A stretch of 64,000 nt of DNA from Rhodococcus maanshanensis NBRC 100610 (GTDB lineage: Bacteria; Actinomycetota; Actinomycetes; Mycobacteriales; Mycobacteriaceae). The stretch's first letter is position 1; each line of letters starts with the position of its first letter. The stretch lies in the NCBI RefSeq assembly GCF_001894865.1, contig NZ_BCXA01000018.1, positions 62,001 to 126,000 on the forward strand. Reading direction: 5' to 3'. Of this stretch, positions 52,410 to 59,643 are shown one piece after another. Both the position numbers and the translations under genes were made by a program. The notes under the pieces were generated by a model. That model worked only from the letters and a program-made list of their open reading frames with translations. It ran no database searches and was not told the DNA's origin.

Positions 52410-53630
52410 ATGAATCTCAGAGACGACTTTTTGTGGGGCGCAGCGAGTTCCGCGCACCAAACCGAAGGAAACAACAACGCTGCCGACTGGTGGGGGTACG
52501 AGAACCGGTCCAGGCCGTACTTCCCCGAGCGGAGCGGCGACGCGGTCGACAGCTACCACCGCTACCCCGAGGACATGGCATTGCTCGCCGACGCCGGCCT
52601 CAACGCCTACCGCTTCGGCATCGAATGGTCGCGGATCGAACCCGAGGAGGGCCAGTTCTCCCGCGCTCAGCTCGACCATTACCGTCGAATGATCGAGACG
52701 GCAAGGAAAGTCGGGCTCGAGCCGGTAGTGACACTGCACCACTTCACCTCGCCGCGCTGGTTCAGCAACCGGGGCGGCTGGCGACATCCCGCCGCGGTCG
52801 AGAGTTTCTCGCGCTACGTCGATCGCGCCTCGTCAGTTCTGGGCGGCGTCAACTGGGTCTGCACCATCAACGAGCCCAATATCGTTGCGCTCGGCGTTCG
52901 ATACTTGGACATGACGCTCGACTCGCGCGCGGCGTCCTCCCGGCCGGCGAACGCCAGGCTGGAACCCGACAATGAGATCGGCGACGTCCTGGTGCGGGCG
53001 CACCGCGAGGCAGTCGAGATTCTCCGGACCACCACCACGGCCAACGTCGGCTGGACTGTTGGGCAGCAGGCCTTCGAGGAGACGGCGGGCAACGAAGACG
53101 TTCTCGCGCGGACGAACGAGGTCTGGGAGGACCGGTACCTGGCGGGTGCGCGAGGCGACGACTTCCTCGGGGTCCAGTCCTACACCAGTCAACGCGTGGG
53201 GGCAGACGGTCCGATCCCTCATCCGGAGCACCCCGACAACACCCTCATGGGCTGGGCGTATCGCCCCGACGCTCTGGGGATCGCGCTCCGCCGGGCCTGG
53301 GACATCACCGACCACGTGCCGCTACTGGTGACGGAGAACGGAATTGCCACCTCCGACGACACCCGGCGAATCGCCTACACCACCGAGGCGCTCACCCATC
53401 TGGAGGACGCGGTCACCGATGGCATCGACATCCGCGGCTACCTGCACTGGAGCGCCCTCGACAATTTCGAATGGGGGCGTTGGGCACCGACCTTCGGCCT
53501 GATCGGCGTCGACCGCGCGACCTTTGCCCGCACGCCGAAGCCGAGTCTCGCCTGGCTCGGACAAGTGGCGAGGAACAACGGGCTATCGGGGCTCACCGCC
53601 GTGCAGACCATCAAGGTCTCGACAAGCTAA
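52410..53630 (+). CDS. Cytoplasmic family 1 glycoside hydrolase (beta-glucosidase)
   Basis: 406 residues with no signal peptide; the barrel begins at once (NLRDDFLWGAASSAHQTEG). Acid/base Glu155 (TINEPN) and nucleophile Glu309 (VTENGIA) are present, and the family end ALDNFEWGRWAPTFGLIGVD is intact. The ribosome-binding site is weak. It is about as different from the secreted GH1 at 46943 as members of different subfamilies, so this is not a recent duplication. It would hydrolyse glycosides brought in by the adjacent MFS permease. Confidence 0.93.
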   Translation: MNLRDDFLWGAASSAHQTEGNNNAADWWGYENRSRPYFPERSGDAVDSYHRYPEDMALLADAGLNAYRFGIEWSRIEPEEGQFSRAQLDHYRRMIETARKVGLEPVVTLHHFTSPRWFSNRGGWRHPAAVESFSRYVDRASSVLGGVNWVCTINEPNIVALGVRYLDMTLDSRAASSRPANARLEPDNEIGDVLVRAHREAVEILRTTTTANVGWTVGQQAFEETAGNEDVLARTNEVWEDRYLAGARGDDFLGVQSYTSQRVGADGPIPHPEHPDNTLMGWAYRPDALGIALRRAWDITDHVPLLVTENGIATSDDTRRIAYTTEALTHLEDAVTDGIDIRGYLHWSALDNFEWGRWAPTFGLIGVDRATFARTPKPSLAWLGQVARNNGLSGLTAVQTIKVSTS

Positions 53631-53634
53631 CTTA

Positions 53635-53656
53635 CTGATCACTCGGTCAGCTTGTG
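53635..53656 (+). promoter_or_regulatory. Putative TetR operator upstream of the esterase genes
   Basis: CTGATCACTCGGTCAGCTTG differs from the element at 46872 (CCAATCACTCGGTCAGCTAG) at only three of twenty positions. It sits immediately after the stop of the cytosolic GH1 gene and 32 bases before the first esterase gene, so the esterases have their own regulated promoter. Confidence 0.7.
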
Positions 53657-53687
53657 CTCACCCGCAGGAAGGCTAGAAAGGAATTAC

Positions 53688-55016
53688 ATGTCGAAAGGTC
53701 TTGGCAAAGGACTGCTCGGGGTGATGTGCGCAGCCGTGCTGGCGGCGACGAGCGCGTCGGCGACGGCCTGGGCCGGTACGCCGGCAGTCGGATGCGCCGA
53801 CCCACACTGGGTCAGCACGTGGTCGGCGAGCCCGACCGATGCCGTCGAGGCCACCGGTTCCGGGATGCCGGGCGGCGACCAGACCTACCGCGTCGTGGTC
53901 ACCCCACACCGCGGCGGGGGTGACGTGCGGATCCGGCTCAGCAATCGGTTCGGAAGCGACCCCGTCACCTTCACTCGGGTGACCGTCGGACGCCAGACCC
54001 ATGGTGCCGCAATCGATCCGGGTTCCGTCCATCCTGTCACCTTCGACGGTGGCAATACCTCGGTGACGGTCCCGCCGGGGGCGGACATAGTGACCGACCC
54101 CGTGCCGATCACCGTCGAGAGTTTCGAATCGCTGTCGATCAGCATCCACACCGACGGTCGACCGGGTCGGGTCACCGGACACGCCAGCGGGAACGCGACG
54201 AGCTTCTACACGCCGCCCGGGCTCGGGGACCACACCGCGGACATCGCCGGTGACGCGTTCAGTCACACCACCACGCGCGTGCCGTTCGTGACCCAGGTGG
54301 ACATGATGGCCCCGGCAGGCGTCGCGACGGTCGTCGCCTTCGGGGACTCCGCCACCGACGGGCATGTGGGCGCGGACTTCCTTGGCAACCCACAGGTCGA
54401 CGGAGTCGTCGACCGGAACGTGCGCTACCCGGACTTCCTCCAGCGCCGGCTCGACGAGGCCGGTGTCGAGGTCGTCGTCACGAATGCGGGGATCGGCGGC
54501 AATCGTCTGCTCTCCGACGGGATGGTCCCTGCCCTCGGTCGGGCTGGCGAGGCACGGATCGAGGCCGACGTGCTCGCCCAGTCCGGTGTCACCGATGTCA
54601 TCGTCTGGATCGGGATGAACGACCTCGGAATGCCCATCGGCGCACCGTACGAACAACTCGTGTCGGGATACACCAGGGTCATCGACCGTCTCCATGACGC
54701 CGGCCTGCGGGTGCACCTCGGCACCATGATGCCGGCCTCGAACGCACTCGCGGCCGGACTGACCAGCTTCCCGCCTGCCGATCCCGTCCGGGTCCGGGTC
54801 AACTCCTGGATCCGATCTCAGCACCTGTCCGACAGCGTGATCGACTTCGACGCCGCCGTTCGAGACCCGAACAATCCCAGCATCATCGATCCCCGGTATG
54901 CCAGTGCGGACAAGCTCCACCCGACTCCCGAGGGCTATCGACTGATCGCCGACACCGTGGACATCACCGAGTTCGCCGGGAACGACTGCACCTCCGGGAA
55001 CACATCCGGAAGATGA
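53688..55016 (+). CDS. Secreted SGNH/GDSL esterase, copy 1
   Basis: 442 residues; GAAAGGAATTAC before the ATG. Signal peptide (KGLGKGLLGVMCAAVLAATS, ending near ATAWAG). An N-terminal beta-rich module (WVSTWSASPTDA to about 195) precedes the SGNH hydrolase: block I FGDSATDG with the Ser, the Gly in NAGIGGNRLL, the Asn in GMNDLG, and Asp/His in DKLHPTPEG. All four catalytic blocks are present. Likely an extracellular carbohydrate or aryl-ester esterase. Followed at once by a paralogue. Confidence 0.92.
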   Translation: MSKGLGKGLLGVMCAAVLAATSASATAWAGTPAVGCADPHWVSTWSASPTDAVEATGSGMPGGDQTYRVVVTPHRGGGDVRIRLSNRFGSDPVTFTRVTVGRQTHGAAIDPGSVHPVTFDGGNTSVTVPPGADIVTDPVPITVESFESLSISIHTDGRPGRVTGHASGNATSFYTPPGLGDHTADIAGDAFSHTTTRVPFVTQVDMMAPAGVATVVAFGDSATDGHVGADFLGNPQVDGVVDRNVRYPDFLQRRLDEAGVEVVVTNAGIGGNRLLSDGMVPALGRAGEARIEADVLAQSGVTDVIVWIGMNDLGMPIGAPYEQLVSGYTRVIDRLHDAGLRVHLGTMMPASNALAAGLTSFPPADPVRVRVNSWIRSQHLSDSVIDFDAAVRDPNNPSIIDPRYASADKLHPTPEGYRLIADTVDITEFAGNDCTSGNTSGR

Positions 55017-55027
55017 AAAGGACTTAT

Positions 55028-56389
55028 ATGACAAAGGGTTTCAAGTACAGAACTGTTTCGGTGACCTGCGCGGTCCTGACGGCGGCGACAAGCCTTTTCG
55101 CATCTGCCGTTGCCAACGCGGGAGTGCCAGACTGCGGCGACGACCACTGGGTCAGCAATTGGTCCGCGAGCCCGACCAACGCGATCGGCGGCTTGGAGGC
55201 CGTCGCCGCCGGAGTGGCGGTCAGCCCCGCGGGAACCGGGCTCACGAGCAACCAGACACACCGGGTCGTGGTCACCCCGCACCGAGGGGGTGAGCGCGTC
55301 CGCATCCACCTCAGCAATCGATTCGGCAGCGAACCCGTCACCTTCACCCGGGTCACGATCGCTCGTCAGAAGGACGGGGCCGCCGTCGAACCCGAGTCCG
55401 TACGACAGGTACTTTTCAATGGCGGTAGTGAATCCACCACGGCCGCACCCGGTTCGGAGGTCGTGACGGATCCCGTGCCGATTGCGTTCTCGGCATTCGA
55501 GCCGCTCGCCGTCAGCATCTACGTGGACCGGGCACCAACGGACGTCACCGGGCACGACCTGGGAAACGCCACGAGCTACCTCACGGCGCCCGGCCTCGGG
55601 GACCACTCGATGGACACCGGCGCTGACGCCTTTGCACGCACCATCACTCGCGTGTCCTTCGTCTCCCGGATGGATGTCGTCGCCCCGACAGATGTGACAA
55701 CGGTTGTCGCGTTCGGGGATTCGATCACCGACGGCCATGTCGGCAACGACCCACTCGGAGCCCCGAAGACCGTGGGAGTCGTCGACCAGAACGTCCGGTA
55801 CCCGGACTTTCTTCAGCGTCGGCTCGACGAGGCGGGCGGCCGCGCCGTCGTCACCAACGCAGGCATCGGAGGGAACCGCCTCACCCGCGACACACCGTCC
55901 GAGTTCCCCAAGTTCGGCCTGTCAGGAGTATCGCGTGCACAGGCGGACGTGATCAATCAGGCAGGCGTGAGCGACGTCATCGTCCTGATGGGAATCAACG
56001 ACATCGGCACCCCGATCGGGGTGACCTACGAGGAAGTCGTCGCCGGCTACACGAACGTCATCGATCAATTCCACGGTGCCGGATTGAGCGTGCACCTCGG
56101 GACGCTGCTTCCGGCGTCGAATTCCGTGACCCATGGGGCACTCAGCATCCCGCCTGCCGAGCCGGTGCGGGCACGAATCAACTCCTGGATCAGGTCACAG
56201 CGCCTGTCCGACAGCGTCATCGACTTCGACGCCGCCCTCCGCGACCCCGACAACCACAGCATTCTCGACCGGCGGTACGCCAGCACCGACAATCTCCACC
56301 CGAATCCCGGCGGCTACAAGGCGATGGCGGCCGCCGTCGACATCGCAAAGCTCGCCGGGGACCGGTGCACGGCGGAGGCAGGGCAGTGA
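55028..56389 (+). CDS. Secreted SGNH/GDSL esterase, copy 2
   Basis: 453 residues from the ATG after AAAAGGACTTAT. This start aligns with copy 1 (MTKGFKY and MSKGLGK); an ATG at 55013 overlapping the preceding stop is less likely. Signal peptide ends near AVANAG. It has the same beta module (WVSNWSASPTNA) and the SGNH blocks FGDSITDG, NAGIGGNRLT, GINDIG and DNLHPNPGG. It clearly arose by tandem duplication of copy 1. An insert after NRLT and the segment VAAGVAVSPAGTGLTS distinguish it, so the two may differ in specificity. Confidence 0.92.
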   Translation: MTKGFKYRTVSVTCAVLTAATSLFASAVANAGVPDCGDDHWVSNWSASPTNAIGGLEAVAAGVAVSPAGTGLTSNQTHRVVVTPHRGGERVRIHLSNRFGSEPVTFTRVTIARQKDGAAVEPESVRQVLFNGGSESTTAAPGSEVVTDPVPIAFSAFEPLAVSIYVDRAPTDVTGHDLGNATSYLTAPGLGDHSMDTGADAFARTITRVSFVSRMDVVAPTDVTTVVAFGDSITDGHVGNDPLGAPKTVGVVDQNVRYPDFLQRRLDEAGGRAVVTNAGIGGNRLTRDTPSEFPKFGLSGVSRAQADVINQAGVSDVIVLMGINDIGTPIGVTYEEVVAGYTNVIDQFHGAGLSVHLGTLLPASNSVTHGALSIPPAEPVRARINSWIRSQRLSDSVIDFDAALRDPDNHSILDRRYASTDNLHPNPGGYKAMAAAVDIAKLAGDRCTAEAGQ

Positions 56390-56434
56390 AGGGGCGCGGG
56401 TACTCCGTCGTGATGTGACAGGAAGCCGATCGAC

Positions 56435-57199
56435 TCACTCTGCGGGGGCGGCCAGCCGGACGCTGCGGGCGATCTCGGCGGCGGCGCTCTGCACCGCCAC
56501 ACTCATCCTGCGATCGGTGGTGATGCGGCTGAGCGGCCCGCAGATCGAGAGGGCCGCGGGCGTCGGGTGACCGTGCGCGATCGGCGAGGCGACACACCCG
56601 AGGCCGGGCAATGCCTCACCGCGGTCGAAGGCGACGCCCTCGACCGCGACCCGGTCGAGCTCGTCCTCCAGCTCGCGCCTGCCGCCCGACCGCTGCGCGT
56701 CCCGCCGGTTCAGACGACCGAACACCGGCTGGTCGAGGGCCTCCCGCGGGAGCGAGCTCAGCAGGGCCTTCCCCACCGCGGATCGGTGCGCCGGGTACCG
56801 GCCGCCGATCCGCGAGGGGATCTTCGCCCCGAATGCGCCGGAGATCTTCTCCCAGTAGATGCCGTCGGCCCCGTCGAGGAAGGCGAGGTGGACCACGGCC
56901 CCCGTGGATCGGTGCAGCTCCTGCATGATCGGCAGTGCGGTGCGGTGGAACCAGTGGTTGCGTACCGCCCTCGATCCCAGCTCGAACAATCGGACGCCGA
57001 TCTCGTACCGGGTCCCGACCCGGGTGAGCCACCGCCTCTGCACCATCTTCTCGAGCAGTCGGTGCGCCGACGATGTCGGGATCCCGGTCAGTCGAGACGT
57101 CTCGCTGAGAGTGAGATGCCCACAGTCGTCGAGTGCCTGCAGCACCAGCTCGATCCTGTCGAACATCTGCAGGGATTGCGTCTGCTCACCCTCGTTCAC
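56435..57199 (-). CDS. IclR family transcriptional regulator (downstream locus)
   Basis: 254 residues from a GTG eight bases after AGGAGG. Winged helix-turn-helix at 14-70 (LTLSETSRLTGIPTSSAHRLLEKM) and an IclR effector domain (RIGGRYPAHRSAVGKALLSSL; later GVAFDRGEALPGLGCVASPI). Convergent with the esterase genes and upstream of the degenerate SDR gene in opposite order; likely controls the SDR and/or the divergent monooxygenase. It is unrelated in detail to the IclR gene at 26927. Confidence 0.9.
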   Translation of the reverse strand: MNEGEQTQSLQMFDRIELVLQALDDCGHLTLSETSRLTGIPTSSAHRLLEKMVQRRWLTRVGTRYEIGVRLFELGSRAVRNHWFHRTALPIMQELHRSTGAVVHLAFLDGADGIYWEKISGAFGAKIPSRIGGRYPAHRSAVGKALLSSLPREALDQPVFGRLNRRDAQRSGGRRELEDELDRVAVEGVAFDRGEALPGLGCVASPIAHGHPTPAALSICGPLSRITTDRRMSVAVQSAAAEIARSVRLAAPAE

Positions 57200-57228
57200 C
57201 GCCACGACCTCCTCCGCGTCCGAACCGG

Positions 57229-58002
57229 CTAGACGCCGAAACCGCCGGACACCGAGATCTGTTGCCCGGTGATGTAATTGGCCTCGTTCGAGGCCAGGAA
57301 GACGCACGCCGCCCCGATGTCGGCCGGCTTGCCCCAGCGCTTGAGCGGCACCAGCTTGTGGACCTCGCGTTCCCACTCCTCGCCGAAGACGCCCTGGGCC
57401 TTGAGCTCGAGGAACATGCCCGCCTCGATGACACCGACCAGCACCGAGTTGGCCCGGATGTTGTGCGCGCCTTCCTCCTTCGCGATACCGCGGATCAGCG
57501 ACTCGTTCGCCGCCTTCGGGATCACCGACAATCCGTCGAGCGCCGGGAACCAGTGGTCGCCCGCAGATCCGAGATGGACGAACGAACCCCCACCGTGCTC
57601 GCGAAAGTGCGGCAGCACGGCGTGCGCGGCGGTGAACAGTCCGAGGGTCTCGATCTCGATCGACCGCCGGTACTGCGCGGGCGTCGTCTCGGCGACGGTG
57701 ATCTGCTCCACGACCGGGCCCGCTCCCCACACCACGGTGTGGATCCGCGAGTGTTCGCCGACGACCTCCCCGAGCACCCGGGAGACGTCCTCGTCCGCGC
57801 GGACATCGACCTGGTGTGCGCTCGCCTTCACCCCGAGCGCCCGCAGCTCGGTCACCGTTTCCTCGGCGACCTCGCGCTTGGAGTTGTAGCAGATCGCGAC
57901 GGCGCTACCTGCCCGGGCGAACTCGCGGGCGACGCCGCGCCCGATGCCGCCGCTGCCGCCGAAGACCAGGGCAGCGCCCTCAGGAAAGCTCAAGGTCAGC
58001 AT
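57229..58002 (-). CDS. SDR-fold protein lacking the catalytic Tyr
   Basis: 257 residues; CGGAGCACGTGC before the ATG. The Rossmann motif is intact (VFGGSGGIGRGVA at 13-25), and Ser146 and Lys163 are in place, but the expected Tyr four residues before the Lys is Ser159 (GLSVIPKAA), and the NNAG block reads WGAG. C-terminal YITGQQISVSGGF is normal. A standard SDR reduction would be impaired, so it may be a non-redox relative, or use another residue. Divergent from the FMO gene. Confidence 0.85.
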   Translation of the reverse strand: MLTLSFPEGAALVFGGSGGIGRGVAREFARAGSAVAICYNSKREVAEETVTELRALGVKASAHQVDVRADEDVSRVLGEVVGEHSRIHTVVWGAGPVVEQITVAETTPAQYRRSIEIETLGLFTAAHAVLPHFREHGGGSFVHLGSAGDHWFPALDGLSVIPKAANESLIRGIAKEEGAHNIRANSVLVGVIEAGMFLELKAQGVFGEEWEREVHKLVPLKRWGKPADIGAACVFLASNEANYITGQQISVSGGFGV

Positions 58003-58218
58003 GCACGTGCTCCGTTCGTGTCCGATCCGAATCCCGCGCTGCCGTCGGAGGCCGCGCTGGGTGTGGCCGGACGCCGTCGATGTGCTCCAGGCCACACCGG
58101 CTGAACGTAGCCGCCGCACCCACCGGCGAACATACGGTTTCCCTTGTCGCGGGAACCCACAGGTCACCGCGCCGATCGTGCACCGCCGGATCCCCCGCGA
58201 CCAGGTGGTTTCCGCGGT

Positions 58219-58224
58219 TACTGT
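58219..58224 (+). promoter_or_regulatory. Leaderless-type -10 box of the FMO gene
   Basis: TACTGT, six bases (GGACCC), then the ATG at 58231. It fits TANNNT at the same distance as the three TAGCGT boxes at 41-44 kb, and no Shine-Dalgarno site is present. Confidence 0.5.
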
Positions 58225-58230
58225 GGACCC

Positions 58231-59589
58231 ATGGGCACCTCAGCGCCGTCCACCTGTGTCATCGGCGCCGGCCTCAGCGGGCTGGTCGCGACCAAGGCGC
58301 TGCGCGAGCGGGGGCTGCCGGTCGAGACGTTCGAGATGAGCGACCGGGTCGGCGGCAACTGGGCCTTCAAGAATCCCAACCGGCGCTCGTCCGCGTACCG
58401 TTCGCTGCACATCGACACCTCCAAGGAGCGGCTCGGCTTCTCGGATTTCCCCATGCCCGAGGACTATCCGGACTTCCCCTCGCACGAACAGGTGCACGCG
58501 TACTTCGAGTCCTATGTCGACCGGTTCCGCCTCGCGGAGAGCATCCGGTTCCGGACGGAGGTACGTCACGCCCGACGCCTCGAGGGTGGCGGCTGGGAAC
58601 TCGAACTGTCCGGCGGCGACCGCCGCCGCTGCGACGCGCTGATCGTCGCGAACGGCCACCACTGGGACCCCCGCTGGCCCGAGCCCGCCTTCCCCGGCGA
58701 GTTCGCCGGCCGTCAGATCCACTCGCACGAGTACATCGATCCGACCGAACCGATCGACATGCGGGGCAAACGAATCCTGGTGGTCGGCATCGGGAACAGC
58801 GCAGTCGACATCGCGTCAGAACTCAGCCGCAGGGACCTCGCCGAGAAGGCGTTCATCTCCACGAGGCGGGGCGCGTACGTGATCCCGAAGTACGTGTTCG
58901 GCAGACCGGTCGACACGATCATGCGCACGATGCCGCGCGTGCCGCTCGGCCTGCAGAAGTCCCTCGCCCGAGGCCTCATGCGGATCACCGTGGGACGGAT
59001 GGAGAACTACGGCCTCCCGACCCCGGACCACAAGCTGCTCGAGGCGCACCCGACCGTGTCGAGCGAGCTGCTCGTCCGGCTCGGCTCCGGCGACCTGGCC
59101 GCGAAACCGGACATCAGGCGACTCGACGGCACCGAGGTCGAGTTCACCGACGGAAGCCGCGAGCGCGTCGACGTCATCATCTACGCGACCGGGTACAAGA
59201 TCACCTTCCCGTTCTTCGACGAGGAGTTCATCTCGGCGCCCGACAACCGGCTGCCGCTGTTCAAGCGGATGATCAAGCCAGGGGTGGACGACCTGATCAT
59301 GATCGGTTTCGCCCAGGCGATTCCAACGCTGTTCCCGTTCTGCGAGCGGCAGGCCAGGTGGGCCGCGGCGTACCTGGCGGGCGACTACGCGTTGCCGGAC
59401 ACCGCCTCGATGGAGGCCATCATCCGCGCGGACGAGAAACGGGACCTCAAGCACTTCGTCAAGAGCAAGCGGCACACCATGCAGGTCGATACCGCCGTGT
59501 ACGAATGGGGCCTCGACGCCGAGGAGTCCGCCGGTCGCGCCCGCGCGGCCGCAGGAACCGGACGGCGTCTCGCCCCGGGAAACGACTGA
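58231..59589 (+). CDS. Flavin-containing monooxygenase (FMO / Baeyer-Villiger type)
   Basis: 452 residues. FAD motif VIGAGLSGLVATKAL near the N-terminus with RVGGNWAF, the FMO-identifying sequence FAGRQIHSHEY (F-x-G-x3-H-x3-Y) around residue 160, the NADP motif VVGIGNSAVDIA, and DVIIYATGYKITFPF later. Such enzymes oxygenate N, S or ketone groups with NADPH. Divergent from the degenerate SDR gene. The C-terminus ends in the terminator stem at 59586. Substrate unknown. Confidence 0.9.
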   Translation: MGTSAPSTCVIGAGLSGLVATKALRERGLPVETFEMSDRVGGNWAFKNPNRRSSAYRSLHIDTSKERLGFSDFPMPEDYPDFPSHEQVHAYFESYVDRFRLAESIRFRTEVRHARRLEGGGWELELSGGDRRRCDALIVANGHHWDPRWPEPAFPGEFAGRQIHSHEYIDPTEPIDMRGKRILVVGIGNSAVDIASELSRRDLAEKAFISTRRGAYVIPKYVFGRPVDTIMRTMPRVPLGLQKSLARGLMRITVGRMENYGLPTPDHKLLEAHPTVSSELLVRLGSGDLAAKPDIRRLDGTEVEFTDGSRERVDVIIYATGYKITFPFFDEEFISAPDNRLPLFKRMIKPGVDDLIMIGFAQAIPTLFPFCERQARWAAAYLAGDYALPDTASMEAIIRADEKRDLKHFVKSKRHTMQVDTAVYEWGLDAEESAGRARAAAGTGRRLAPGND

Positions 59590-59632
59590 AGGTGCCCCCC
59601 ACCCGGTCGGACCGGGCGAGGGGCACCTTCAG
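59586..59632. terminator. Bidirectional terminator between FMO and fadB
   Basis: CTGAAGGTGCCCC (59586-59598) pairs perfectly with GGGGCACCTTCAG (59620-59632), and the loop holds an inner CCCGGTC/GACCGGG stem. It overlaps the FMO stop codon. Confidence 0.9.
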
Positions 59633-59643
59633 GAGATCGGTGC

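Noticed and set aside
51044-52477. 477-codon minus-strand frame opposite the MFS permease
   Set aside because: Highly charged, repetitive translation typical of antisense frames in GC-rich genes.
53673-55034. 453-codon minus-strand frame opposite esterase copy 1
   Set aside because: No signal peptide or domain; shadow of the secreted esterase gene.
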